This document shows, in pieces, positions 1 through 7,640 of a stretch of 64,000 nt of DNA. The notes under the pieces are model-generated. The model was given only the letters and a program-made list of their open reading frames with translations. It did no database searches and was not told where the DNA came from. Within the stretch, counting starts at the first letter, position 1, and the number at the start of each line of letters is the position of its first letter. This stretch comes from Halosimplex aquaticum. Lineage in GTDB: Archaea > Halobacteriota > Halobacteria > Halobacteriales > Haloarculaceae. A program made the position numbers and the translations under genes. The stretch is from positions 992,001 through 1,056,000 of the forward strand of contig NZ_CP118158.1 in NCBI RefSeq assembly GCF_028747785.1. Direction: 5' to 3'.

Positions 1-7
1 CCCGGCT

Positions 8-1006
8 ATGGAGACCCGCAAGGTCCAGGTGACGGGTGGCTCGACCTACACGGTATCACTGCCGAAGGACTGGGCGACGGAGAACGACGTGAGCGCGGGC
101 AGCGTGGTGGAGTTTCACTCCGAGGAAGACGTCCTCCTGCTGTCGCCGAAGAGCGAGAACGAGCGCGAAGAGGGGGCGATAGACATCGACGGGCTGGAGG
201 GAGACCAGCTCACGCGGGCGGTCATGACGATGTACGTCAGCGGGTTCGACGTCATCACCTTCGAGGCGTCGCGGGTCACGGCCGGCCAGCGCCGCACTAT
301 CCGGGAGGCGACCCAGGGGCTCGTCGGCCTCGAAGTCATCGAGGAGACGGGCGAGCGAGTCGTCCTCCAGGACCTGCTCGACTCCTCGGAGCTGTCGGTC
401 CACAACGCGATCACGCGGATGCGACTGGTCTCGATGACCATGCTCTCCGACGCGGTGACCGCGCTGCTCGAGAACGACGACGAACTGGCCCACGACGTGA
501 TCGAGCGCGACGACGACGTGGACCGCCTGTGGTACATGGTCTCGCGGGTGTTCCGGACGGTGCTCCGGAACCCGGCGGCGGCGACGGAGATCGGGTTCCC
601 CCGGGAGACCGTCTTCGACTACCAGTCGAGCGCCCGCCAGCTCGAACGCATCGCCGACCACGCGACGAAGATCGCGACGATCTCGCTGGAGATCGGTCCG
701 GTCAACGACTCCGTCGCCTCGACGCTGAGCGAGCTACAGGACGCGGCGGTGACCGTCCCCGAGACCGCGATGGACGCGCTGCTCGAAGACGATCCCGACC
801 GGGCCGTCGAACTGGCGACGGAGGCCCGTTCCGACCTACCCGACATCGACAACCGCGCGCGAGACGTGGACGACGTCATCCGCGGCCTCGACGAGCCCGA
901 ACTGGCGCAGTCGCTCGGCCTGGTCGTCGACTCGCTGTCGCGGACCGCCGACTACGGCGGGAACATCGCCGAGAGCGCGCTCCAAAAGGCCGCTCCGAGT
1001 CCGTAA
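8..1006 (+). CDS. PhoU-domain regulator with N-terminal AbrB-like domain
   Basis: A 332-residue protein. Residues 1-45 (starting METRKVQVTGGSTYTVSLPK) form a SpoVT/AbrB-like swapped-hairpin domain as found in haloarchaeal phosphate-uptake regulators. The remainder is helical with two PhoU-like repeats; RQLERIADHATKIA and RTADYGGNIAESAL are typical PhoU helices. Family knowledge: such proteins modulate phosphate transport or the phosphate regulon in the cytoplasm; the exact target cannot be read here. The ATG lies only 7 nt into the window, so the promoter and any upstream pst partner are outside. It converges with the S8e gene. Confidence 0.85.
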   Translation: METRKVQVTGGSTYTVSLPKDWATENDVSAGSVVEFHSEEDVLLLSPKSENEREEGAIDIDGLEGDQLTRAVMTMYVSGFDVITFEASRVTAGQRRTIREATQGLVGLEVIEETGERVVLQDLLDSSELSVHNAITRMRLVSMTMLSDAVTALLENDDELAHDVIERDDDVDRLWYMVSRVFRTVLRNPAAATEIGFPRETVFDYQSSARQLERIADHATKIATISLEIGPVNDSVASTLSELQDAAVTVPETAMDALLEDDPDRAVELATEARSDLPDIDNRARDVDDVIRGLDEPELAQSLGLVVDSLSRTADYGGNIAESALQKAAPSP

Positions 1007-1314
1007 AACGGGGTGATGGAACCCCCGGGGCGAGGTGGCAGTTCGCAGGTGCGGCGTGCGACGGGCGCACCGAATCGGCGCGGGGGTGCTCGGTGATGCG
1101 CTCGGTCTGGTGGTCAGTTGGCGGACGCGCCGCACGCCATCGACGACTGGGCGACACACCGACAAAAGGCTCGCTAAGAGCGGTACTGACCGGTCCCCAC
1201 GGCCACCGAGCCCACCCGAACGATATATAGACCGAGAGGAATACCTGCATCCGAACGCAGGAGACGCCACTCAGGAGCAGGGAGAACGTGGAGAAACCGC
1301 AGGAGTCCGCGGCG
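1007..1314. other. Intergenic gap between convergent genes
   Basis: This 308-bp gap separates the 3' ends of the PhoU-like gene and the S8e gene. Open frames here are short and arginine-rich, typical of noncoding frames in high-G+C DNA. An AT-rich patch occurs near 1220-1228 but no gene follows it. I see no RNA gene, clear hairpin or mobile-element trace. Confidence 0.5.
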
Positions 1315-1686
1315 TTACTCGACGAGGACGGCGTTGATCTGGCCGTCCTGCCCGGGTCGGGAAGTGACGCGGGCGCGCCCCTCGCTGGTCTGGATGATGG
1401 CGCCTTTCGTGACGATGTTCCGGCGGACGTAGTTGGGGTTCGAGGGGTTCTCCTCGACGTCCTCGATCTCGGCGGCGACGGTGCCGTCGTCGGTGGCGAC
1501 GCTGGCGGTGTCGGCCGTGATCGCGCGGATCTTCTCGGTGTTGCCGCGGGCGTCGACGGTCTTGATCTTGGGCTCGCCGACGCGGGTCTCGGTCGGCTGG
1601 TCGCCGAGTTCGTGCTTTTTCTTCTTGCGGAAGTTCCGGCGGCGGCCGCCGGTGCGCTTGCGAGTGGAGCGTCCCTGGAACTTCAT
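1315..1686 (-). CDS. rps8e: 30S ribosomal protein S8e
   Basis: A 123-residue protein matching archaeal S8e over its full length. The basic start MKFQGRSTRKRTGGRRRNFR binds rRNA, and the middle contains NPNYVRRNIVTKGAIIQT, diagnostic of the family. It is a small-subunit protein shared by archaea and eukaryotes and is usually monocistronic in haloarchaea, as here. The divergent DUF2240 gene starts about 150 bp away. An A/T-rich TATA-like stretch about 25 nt before the ATG suggests a leaderless transcript. Confidence 0.95.
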   Translation of the reverse strand: MKFQGRSTRKRTGGRRRNFRKKKKHELGDQPTETRVGEPKIKTVDARGNTEKIRAITADTASVATDDGTVAAEIEDVEENPSNPNYVRRNIVTKGAIIQTSEGRARVTSRPGQDGQINAVLVE

Positions 1687-1839
1687 ACGTGTGCAGTGTC
1701 ACAGCGTGTACTTGAACCTCTCGACTCTCGGCCGGTCGCGCCGCCGGGCGCGTCGATCCGGCGCGGTCAGCGGGTCGGGCCGTCGCGGGCGGGCGTCGAC
1801 CGGCAGGGTTACGTGGCGGCGCGCACCCATCGAGTGACG

Positions 1840-2289
1840 ATGAGTCTGCGCCGCGCCGTGGCCGTCCCGTTCCGCGCCAAGGGCCGAGAGCGCCTCTCGG
1901 AGAGCGAGTTCGTCGTCGCGCTCTCGCTGGACCGCGACTGGTTCTCCCCCGAACAGGCCAAGCGCCTGGTCGACGTGGCCGTCACGGAGGGACTGCTCGA
2001 CCGCGAGGACGACGACGTCGTCCCGACGTTCGGCCCGCGCGAGGTGACTGTCCCCGACGGGTTCGTCCCCGACGACGACGTGTTGCGCCAGCGCTCGAAC
2101 TTCGAGCGGGCGCTCGACGCGCTCGTCGAGGCCGGCGTCGACAAGCAGACCGCCGTCGCCGACGTCAACAGCCTGCAGGCGGACCTCGGCGTCACCGTCG
2201 AGGCCGCCGCGGTCGTCTACGCCCGCCGCGAGGGGGTCGAGATCGGGGATCTGGCCGACCGCGCCGCGAGCGAACTGGGGGGCGAGTGA
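1840..2289 (+). CDS. DUF2240 family protein
   Basis: A 149-residue protein starting MSLRRAVAVPFRAKGRERLS. It resembles the archaeal DUF2240 family: an N-terminal winged-helix-like part (FVVALSLDRDWFSPEQAKRL) followed by a helical C-terminus. The frame is open further upstream, but that part overlaps the S8e gene antisense and has no family resemblance, so the ATG at 1840 is chosen. The stop overlaps the next start (TGATG), implying translational coupling. Function is unknown; a nucleic-acid-binding role is only inferred from the fold. Confidence 0.8.
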   Translation: MSLRRAVAVPFRAKGRERLSESEFVVALSLDRDWFSPEQAKRLVDVAVTEGLLDREDDDVVPTFGPREVTVPDGFVPDDDVLRQRSNFERALDALVEAGVDKQTAVADVNSLQADLGVTVEAAAVVYARREGVEIGDLADRAASELGGE

Positions 2290-2675
2290 TGGTCGAGGAC
2301 CGCGTCACCGACGGCAAGCGCATCGCGCAGTTGCTCTCCTCCGAGCTGTCCGGTCGCGACCGCGGCACCCTCGGCGACGTGGCCGTCGTCGACGCCGACC
2401 CGGACGCCGAGCCGTCGCCCGAGGGGACCGTCGCCTACGGCGTCGAGTTCCGCGACGAACGCGTGGGGACCGTCCGGATATATCCCGAGGCCGCCACGCT
2501 AACCGTCTCCCATCGAACCGACGCCGTCACCGAAGCCGTGCGCGAGGAGGCCGCGCGCGCGGGTCGTGACGGCGGACTGGCCGTCACGGAGGACGACGCA
2601 GTCCGCATCGAATCCGGCGCGGCGGTCAAGCGTGCGGTCGACGCGCTCGTCGCGGGACTGACGGCCGAGGATTAG
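2289..2675 (+). CDS. Conserved haloarchaeal protein, function unknown
   Basis: A 128-residue acidic protein beginning MVEDRVTDGKRIAQLLSSEL. Its start codon overlaps the stop of the DUF2240 gene by one base, so the two are probably one operon. It has an N-terminal helix, a central beta-rich stretch (GTVAYGVEFRDERVGTVRIY) and a C-terminal helical segment. No catalytic motif, signal peptide or membrane segment is visible. I do not recognise a named family. The coupling suggests a shared role with its partner. Confidence 0.7.
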   Translation: MVEDRVTDGKRIAQLLSSELSGRDRGTLGDVAVVDADPDAEPSPEGTVAYGVEFRDERVGTVRIYPEAATLTVSHRTDAVTEAVREEAARAGRDGGLAVTEDDAVRIESGAAVKRAVDALVAGLTAED

Positions 2676-2744
2676 CTGAGACCGACCGCGCTTGCCCGCC
2701 ACGAAGCGACCCGTTTTTGCCGGAACGGTCGCTAGTATCCCGCA

Positions 2745-3428
2745 ATGACAGGGCCCGTGGACGCGGTGCTGTTCGACCTGGACGACACCCTCTGCGCGTA
2801 CGAGCGGAGCGCCGACGACATCCTGGCGGTCGCGTTCGAGCGAGTGGGCGTCGACCCGTTCTTCGACGCCGAGGAGTACATCGAGCGCCTGGGCGAGTTC
2901 TCCGAGGCCGGCTCCGGCGACGACATCCGCGATACGCGGCGGGCGGCGTTCGGCACGTTCGCGACCGAGGCGGGCCACGACCAGGCCGTCGGCGAGGAGA
3001 TCGCGGACATCTACACCGACGAGCGCGACCAGACCAACGTCGCCTTCCTCGACGGCGCCGAGCGGGCGCTCGACGCGCTGGCGGAGACCTACCGGATCGG
3101 CATGGTCACCAACGGCGACCCGTGGATGCAGTCCCAGAAGCTGGCGGGACTGGGCATCGAGGACCGCTTCGAGGTGATCGTCCACGGGGGACACGACGCC
3201 CCGTACAAACCCGACCCGGAGCCGTTCCGCATCGCACTGGAGGAACTCGGCGTCGAGGCCGAGCGAGCGGTTCACGTCGGCAACTCGCTGGCGTCGGACG
3301 TGACCGGCGCGCACGCGGCGGGGCTGCGCTCCGTCTGGCTCGCCGACGGCGAGACCGCCGACCCGGAACCGGAACCCCACCACGTCGTCGAGTCGCTGCA
3401 CGACCTCGCCGACGAGCCGTGGGGCTGA
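2745..3428 (+). CDS. HAD-superfamily hydrolase
   Basis: A 227-residue cytoplasmic phosphatase-like protein. HAD motif I is FDLDDTL with nucleophile Asp11 and Asp13; motif II is VTNGD (about 121-125); the motif III lysine is in YKPDPEPF (about 154-161); motif IV is VGNSLASDVTGA (about 178-189). The helical cap lies between residues 20 and 95, so this is a subclass I HAD. Substrate cannot be assigned; 2-haloacid dehalogenase and phosphoglycolate phosphatase relatives share this layout. It is a single gene with its own upstream gap of about 70 bp. Confidence 0.85.
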   Translation: MTGPVDAVLFDLDDTLCAYERSADDILAVAFERVGVDPFFDAEEYIERLGEFSEAGSGDDIRDTRRAAFGTFATEAGHDQAVGEEIADIYTDERDQTNVAFLDGAERALDALAETYRIGMVTNGDPWMQSQKLAGLGIEDRFEVIVHGGHDAPYKPDPEPFRIALEELGVEAERAVHVGNSLASDVTGAHAAGLRSVWLADGETADPEPEPHHVVESLHDLADEPWG

Positions 3429-3458
3429 CGCCGGCGGTCCGGCCTGTCGTCGGCGGAG

Positions 3459-4289
3459 TCACGAGGGTGCGGCATCTGGTCGGGCCGATTCGGTGGCTCC
3501 ACCGTACTCCGCGGCCAGCCACTCCTCCCACGTCACCGTTCCGACGGCGCGGTCAGGACACGTCGCCTCGCCCGCGCGGAACGCGCTCGCGACGGCACCG
3601 GGGAGCGGGAGCCTAACGATCGGACGCCTGAGACCGCGCGCTTCCCGGTACGCGACAGCCAACTCGCCGAGCGTCCGGACTTCGGGTCCGCCGACGGGCG
3701 GGACTCGGCCACGGGGTTCGCCGATCGCGCAGTCGACGAGCGCGTCGGCGACCTCGCCGGCGTCGACCGGCTGGACGCGGAACGTCGTCGGCAGCGGCCA
3801 CACCGGTACCCGGGCGGCCATCCCGAGTATCTGGTCGACGAACTGGTGGAACTGCGTCGCCCGGAGGATCGTCGCGGGAACCTCGCTCGCCTCGACCGCC
3901 CGTTCGGCGGCCAGCTTGTGCCGGTAGTACGAGTACGGGACGGCCTCGATACCGACGATCGACGGGTAGACGACGTGGTCGACGCCGGCCGATTCGGCCG
4001 CGTCGAGCAGCCGTTCGGTCCCGTCGACGTCGACGGCCTCGGAATCGCCCTGCGGGGCCGTCGCGGCGTGGACGACGACGTCGACGCCGCCGACGGCGCG
4101 TTCGAGGCCCGTCCCGTCCGCGAGGTCGAGTTCGACCCACTCGACGGCGTCGCGCCGCTCGGAAGCGTCGTCTGTCTCGTCCGGTGGCGAGCGACTCGCT
4201 GCCCTGACGGTCTCGCCCGCCTCCGCCAACCGACTGCGGAGCGGACGACCCAGCGTCCCCGTCGCCCCTGTCACGAGTATGGTTGTCAT
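3459..4289 (-). CDS. NAD(P)-binding atypical SDR (NmrA/complex I NDUFA9-like)
   Basis: A 276-residue Rossmann-fold protein. The dinucleotide-binding motif is GATGTLG (residues 8-14), followed by the sugar-nucleotide-epimerase-like order VDVVVHAATAP and the YSYYRHKLAAERAVE helix that carries the Tyr-x-x-x-Lys position. The C-terminal part (TWEEWLAAEYG) is typical of NmrA-like or UDP-sugar epimerase-like SDRs with an unknown small substrate. It is convergent with the HAD gene and divergent from the HTH regulator at 4376. Substrate is not predictable from sequence. Confidence 0.8.
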   Translation of the reverse strand: MTTILVTGATGTLGRPLRSRLAEAGETVRAASRSPPDETDDASERRDAVEWVELDLADGTGLERAVGGVDVVVHAATAPQGDSEAVDVDGTERLLDAAESAGVDHVVYPSIVGIEAVPYSYYRHKLAAERAVEASEVPATILRATQFHQFVDQILGMAARVPVWPLPTTFRVQPVDAGEVADALVDCAIGEPRGRVPPVGGPEVRTLGELAVAYREARGLRRPIVRLPLPGAVASAFRAGEATCPDRAVGTVTWEEWLAAEYGGATESARPDAAPS

Positions 4290-4375
4290 GGGTAGAGATA
4301 CCGGGCGAACCCAGGAAGCCGATCTGCCGGATCTGCTCGGGGGGTTTAAGTCAGAAACGGCCGGAACACCCGTGC

Positions 4376-5038
4376 ATGCAACACGTCCGGGTGCGCGTCA
4401 CGGCCCACGGCCGCGAGGGGGAGATCCACCCGGTGTACGGGATCGTCACGAACGCGCCGTTCGTCGAGCGGGCGCTGGCGCTCCAGTGGAACAACGCCGG
4501 CGAGGACCTGGGGATCCTCCACTACGTGCGCGGGGACGCCGACGCCTTCGAGGCGGCCATCGCCGACGTTCCGGAGGTGCTCGGCTACGACATCGAACGG
4601 GTGGACGACGACGCCTTCTACGCCTACATCAGCGACGACACGACGGCGTCGGTCCGGGAGCTGTTCGGGTCGCTCACGACCGGGACCGTCGTCATCGTCC
4701 CGCCTATCGTCTACCACGAGGACGGCTCGGTGACCATCTCGCTGTTCGGTCCGGACGACGAACTCCAGGCCGCGGTCGAGGCGATACCCGACCCCGTCGA
4801 CGTCACGGTCGAACAGGTCGGCGGTCTGGACTCCGCGGCGCCGGCGGTCGAGGCGCGTCTCACCGAGCGCCAGCGCGCGGCCGTGGACGCCGCCATAGAC
4901 CTGGGGTACTACGACGTCCCGCGCGAGGCGGGACACGAAGCGGTCGCCGACGCGCTGGACTGCGCGCCGAGCACGGCCGCCGAGCACCTGCGGAAGGCGG
5001 AGTCGAAGCTCCTCCGCGGACTCGCGCGGTCCCGCTGA
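4376..5038 (+). CDS. Bat-type HTH-10 transcriptional regulator
   Basis: A 220-residue protein with an N-terminal alpha/beta sensor-like domain and a C-terminal bacterio-opsin-activator HTH of the HTH_10 type: LTERQRAAVDAAIDLGYYDV, then helices containing VADALDCAPSTAAEHLRKAE. The ATG at 4376 is preferred over an upstream in-frame start because a TTTAAG box at about 4344-4349 lies 27-32 nt before it, the usual spacing for leaderless haloarchaeal mRNA. No ligand domain (PAS/GAF) is recognisable. Targets are unknown; the neighbouring SDR is divergent and could be regulated by it. Confidence 0.85.
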   Translation: MQHVRVRVTAHGREGEIHPVYGIVTNAPFVERALALQWNNAGEDLGILHYVRGDADAFEAAIADVPEVLGYDIERVDDDAFYAYISDDTTASVRELFGSLTTGTVVIVPPIVYHEDGSVTISLFGPDDELQAAVEAIPDPVDVTVEQVGGLDSAAPAVEARLTERQRAAVDAAIDLGYYDVPREAGHEAVADALDCAPSTAAEHLRKAESKLLRGLARSR

Positions 5039-5187
5039 CCGGCGGCTCGGACCGTGTGGCGGTCTGCATCGGTCGCGGCCCTTCGCTTGCCGGCACACGA
5101 CTCTCGGCACGGGAACGGGAAGCGTCTGGTATGTCCGGGTCCGCATCGATCCAGGGCGTCGAACAGAGCGAGAACTACTATCACGTC

Positions 5188-5202
5188 GAGGGTGTCATAG
5201 AA
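5188..5202 (+). repeat. Left terminal inverted repeat of the IS element
   Basis: GAGGGTGTCATAGAA is the exact reverse complement of 6242-6256. It lies directly after the left target duplication ATCACGTC. Confidence 0.95.
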
Positions 5203-5236
5203 AGCCTCACACACGAGGACGCAGGGTGTTGGAACT

Positions 5237-6235
5237 GTGTCTACGAGCGCCAGCACCCTGCAAGAAGAGGGTTCTATCGACGAGTTCTTCAATGTCGTGG
5301 CTACCGAGACGCTCGCGTTGTTCGAGCATCTTGAGTTCGACTTTTTCAGCGAGTTCGACGTGTTCGCCCCCGCTCGCCGGGGGCGAACACGAGACCACCA
5401 CCCACCAGAACTCTTCCGAGCGTTCCTCCACTGCTACTACAAGGACATCTACGGCATTCGCCCGGTCACACGAGAACTCCAGAACACGGTCGTCTGGCTC
5501 AGCTGTGGCTTCGATCGACCGCCCTCAAGAGACGCGGTCGATCGCTTCCTCACCGACCTCGAACACGTCGTCGACGAAGTCTTCGACCACCTCGTCGAGC
5601 AGGCCGCCGCCCGCGGCCTGCTCGACATGACCTACCGAATCGATTCGACGGACGTGCGAGCGATGCCATCCGACCCAGATGCGCCGAAGAACTACGACCC
5701 AACCGCTGAGGAGTACTATTACGGCTACGGCTGTACGATCGTCTCAACCGGCGCAAAGATCCCGATTGCAGCCGAGTTCACCGAGAGCAAACAAGCCGCA
5801 GAAGAGACGGCGATGCGCGTCACCCGTGACGCGCTCGCCGTCGCCCAGCCGATCTGGATGCTCGGTGACAGCGCCTACGACACGCTCGACTGGCACGACC
5901 TCCTGCTGACCGCAGGAGTCGTGCCAATCGCCCCGTACAACCCGCGAAACACCGACGATCCGCTCAATATCAAGTACAGAGTCGAAGACCGCATCGAGAA
6001 ACACAGTGACGAGATTCAGCTCAAACAGTCGATCCTAGACGAGACGTACAACCGCCGGAGTCAGGTCGAGCGAACGAACGATGCGGTCAAGGACTGCGGC
6101 CTCGGGACGCTACGCGCCCGAGGCCGCGTCCACGCCCGAGCGCAGGTGTTCCTTGCGCTCTGCGTTCGACTCGTCGTCGCCGTCACCAACTACGAACGAG
6201 GTGACAATCCGGGAAGCACCGTCATCACGGTATGA
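5237..6235 (+). CDS. DDE transposase of ISH11-like element
   Basis: A 332-residue transposase with an N-terminal helical DNA-binding part (PPELFRAFLHCYYKDIYGIR) and an RNase-H-like DDE core. Candidate catalytic residues are Asp in YRIDSTDVRAMP, Asp in WMLGDSAYDTLDWHD, and Glu in NRRSQVERTNDAVKDCGLG. The C-terminus RARGRVHARAQVFLALCVRL is characteristic of haloarchaeal IS4/IS5-superfamily enzymes. The frame is complete with no frameshift or internal stop, so it could be functional. It starts 49 bp inside the left end and stops 21 bp before the right end. Confidence 0.92.
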   Translation: MSTSASTLQEEGSIDEFFNVVATETLALFEHLEFDFFSEFDVFAPARRGRTRDHHPPELFRAFLHCYYKDIYGIRPVTRELQNTVVWLSCGFDRPPSRDAVDRFLTDLEHVVDEVFDHLVEQAAARGLLDMTYRIDSTDVRAMPSDPDAPKNYDPTAEEYYYGYGCTIVSTGAKIPIAAEFTESKQAAEETAMRVTRDALAVAQPIWMLGDSAYDTLDWHDLLLTAGVVPIAPYNPRNTDDPLNIKYRVEDRIEKHSDEIQLKQSILDETYNRRSQVERTNDAVKDCGLGTLRARGRVHARAQVFLALCVRLVVAVTNYERGDNPGSTVITV

Positions 6236-6241
6236 GATGGA

Positions 6242-6256
6242 TTCTATGACACCCTC
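6242..6256 (-). repeat. Right terminal inverted repeat of the IS element
   Basis: TTCTATGACACCCTC is complementary to the left end over all 15 bases. It is followed directly by the second ATCACGTC target copy at 6257-6264. Confidence 0.95.
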
Positions 6257-6634
6257 ATCACGTCCGCTACCGCGACCCCGACGACTTCGACGAGATCCGC
6301 ACGCCCGACTGGGCGGAGAACGTCGCGAACTCCGTCGTCTCGGGCGCCGAAGTCCGCACCGGCGACGAACACGGCAACGAGGACTGGACCGTCCAGAGCG
6401 TGCTCGTCCCCGTCGACGCCGTCGCCGACGAGGCCGAGGCGCGCGACGCGGCGACCCAGATCGTCCAGAAGATGGAGTCCTGAGCGCCGCGACGGCGCCG
6501 CTCCGCGACCGTTTTTCCGCGTTTCTGTCCCTAACGATGCGAATTTCCGGCCTCTCATCGGGACGAAAAATGTGTGAGCGTCGAGTAGCGGCGTGACCGC
6601 CTAATCGGGACGGGCGCCTCGGTCGTCGTACGAC

Positions 6635-7399
6635 TTACTGCCAGTTCTGCTGCTGGCCCTGCTGGCCCTGCTGGCGCTGCTGACCCTGCTGGGCGTACAT
6701 CTGTCCGCCCGACTGGCTCTGCTGGCCGCCCGACCGCTGCTGGCGCTGCTGGCCCTGCTGGCCCTGCTGGCCCTCCGGCAGGAACTGACCGGTCTGGGGG
6801 TCGCGCGGCTGCTGCTGGGCCTGCTGGTGTTTCTGCTGGCGGAACTGCTGGGAGTGGCGTCGGTCCTGAGCGCCCTGGTCGGCGCCGCGGCCCTGCTGGC
6901 CCGGGAAGCCGGCCTGCTGGCCGCTCGGCTGCTGGGACGCCGGGATGTACCCCTGCTGCTGCTGGGGCTGCTGGCTCATCTGCTGGCCCTGCTGCTGGGT
7001 GCGCTGCTGGCCCATCTGCTGCTGGGGCTGCTGGAAGGACTGCTGACCGCCGGTCTGCTGCTGGGTCTGGGGCTGCTGACCCTGCTGGCCGTACTGCTGG
7101 CTCTGCTGGCCGCCTCGCTGCTGACCACCCTGCTGGCCCTGCGAGCCGGTCGGCAGGAACTGGCCGGTCTGGGGGTCACGCGGTCGCTGTTCCGCGATCT
7201 CGTGCATGCGCTGGCGGAACTGCTGGGAGTGGCGCTGGTCCTGGGCGCCCTGGTCGGCGCCGCGGCCCTGTTTGCCGGGCCACCCCGGCTGCTGGCTCGC
7301 CGGCTCCTGCTGGGCCGGGATGAAGCCCTGCTGTTGCTGGGGCTGCTGGTTACTCTGCTGGTACTGTCCCTGACGTCCGGATTGATTTCGCTGACTCAT
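6635..7399 (-). CDS. Glutamine-rich low-complexity repeat protein
   Basis: A 254-residue protein in which I count 106 glutamines (42%), with Gly, Pro, Arg and Ser making up most of the rest. Two long modules repeat: residues 18-83 and 144-208 share the order QQPQQQQG-F/Y-IPA, GRGADQGAQD, RHSQQFRQ and RDPQTGQFLP. The linker and C-terminus are Q/G tracts. There is no signal peptide or membrane segment. The low acidity is very unlike normal haloarchaeal cytoplasmic proteins, and the composition resembles prion-like disordered regions. Two conserved modules argue that it is translated. The antisense frame (Leu-rich) is a shadow. Function unknown. Confidence 0.75.
   Translation of the reverse strand: MSQRNQSGRQGQYQQSNQQPQQQQGFIPAQQEPASQQPGWPGKQGRGADQGAQDQRHSQQFRQRMHEIAEQRPRDPQTGQFLPTGSQGQQGGQQRGGQQSQQYGQQGQQPQTQQQTGGQQSFQQPQQQMGQQRTQQQGQQMSQQPQQQQGYIPASQQPSGQQAGFPGQQGRGADQGAQDRRHSQQFRQQKHQQAQQQPRDPQTGQFLPEGQQGQQGQQRQQRSGGQQSQSGGQMYAQQGQQRQQGQQGQQQNWQ
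6776..6970 (-). repeat. Q-rich module copy B
   Basis: This encodes residues 144-208 of the Q-rich protein and is homologous to copy A at 7151-7348. The conserved core is GRGADQGAQD, RHSQQFRQ and RDPQTGQFLP. DNA similarity is high through the core; the Q tracts vary. Confidence 0.8.
7151..7348 (-). repeat. Q-rich module copy A
   Basis: This encodes residues 18-83 of the Q-rich protein. It differs from copy B mainly in the helix before the RDPQTGQ motif: here RMHEIAEQRP, against QKHQQAQQQP in copy B. Confidence 0.8.
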
Positions 7400-7640
7400 G
7401 GGTATCAGTCGTGCTCTCGCACGTGTAGCGTGCGCACCGGACGGCGTCCCGGACGCGCACGTGTTCGATCCTACCGCCTTCCGGGGGGAAAGTTACCAAC
7501 TGGCTGTTCGACCGGTAACGTGAGGATAGAAACTCGGCGATCGATTTGGGTCGTCTTTCGCGGAGTAGCGGGGTGATACCGGATCCGTAGCCGTCCCTTG
7601 CGGCGATTTGGTCGGCGATTACGCCGGAGCTCGCAAGCGG

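Larger units (their letters stand above)
5188..6256 (+). mobile_element. ISH11-like insertion sequence, apparently intact
   Basis: The 1069-bp element has perfect 15-bp terminal inverted repeats (GAGGGTGTCATAGAA at 5188-5202 and its complement at 6242-6256). It is flanked by an 8-bp direct repeat ATCACGTC (5180-5187 and 6257-6264), the target-site duplication. One transposase gene fills the interior. Size, repeat length and single 332-codon ORF match what I recall of ISH11 from Halobacterium (about 1068 bp, 15-bp repeats, 334-codon ORF). The true duplication could be 7 bp with one chance match. Intact ends and ORF suggest it is active or recently was. Confidence 0.92.
5131..6483 (+). pseudogene. 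Small conserved gene interrupted by an ISH11-like element
   Basis: Codons 1-19 (from ATG 5131, peptide MSGSASIQGVEQSENYYHV) end exactly at the left target duplication. Removing the element and one copy of the duplication joins them in frame to RYRDPDDFDEIRTPDWAENV and on to the TGA at 6481-6483. The rebuilt protein is 91 residues, soluble and acidic, with no catalytic motif I recognise. The downstream half has kept an open frame with no further lesions, so the disruption looks recent. Function unknown. Confidence 0.85.

Noticed and set aside
1288..1839. A 184-codon upstream extension of the DUF2240 gene
   Set aside because: It runs antisense through S8e and lacks any likeness to the family.
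6776..7348. Repetitive CTG/CAG-rich stretch as a possible CRISPR array
   Set aside because: The repeats are long, imperfect, in frame and lack uniform spacers; they are coding modules.
7492..7519. GTTACC/GGTAAC inverted repeat upstream of the Q-rich gene
   Set aside because: Only six bases with a 16-base gap; likely by chance, though it might be an operator.
6827..7576. Leu-rich plus-strand frame opposite the Q-rich gene, looking like a membrane protein
   Set aside because: CTG codons are the complement of CAG Gln codons, so the Leu runs are a mirror of Q tracts. Repeat motifs such as RDPQTGQFLP make better sense on the minus strand, although this is the least certain strand choice in the window.
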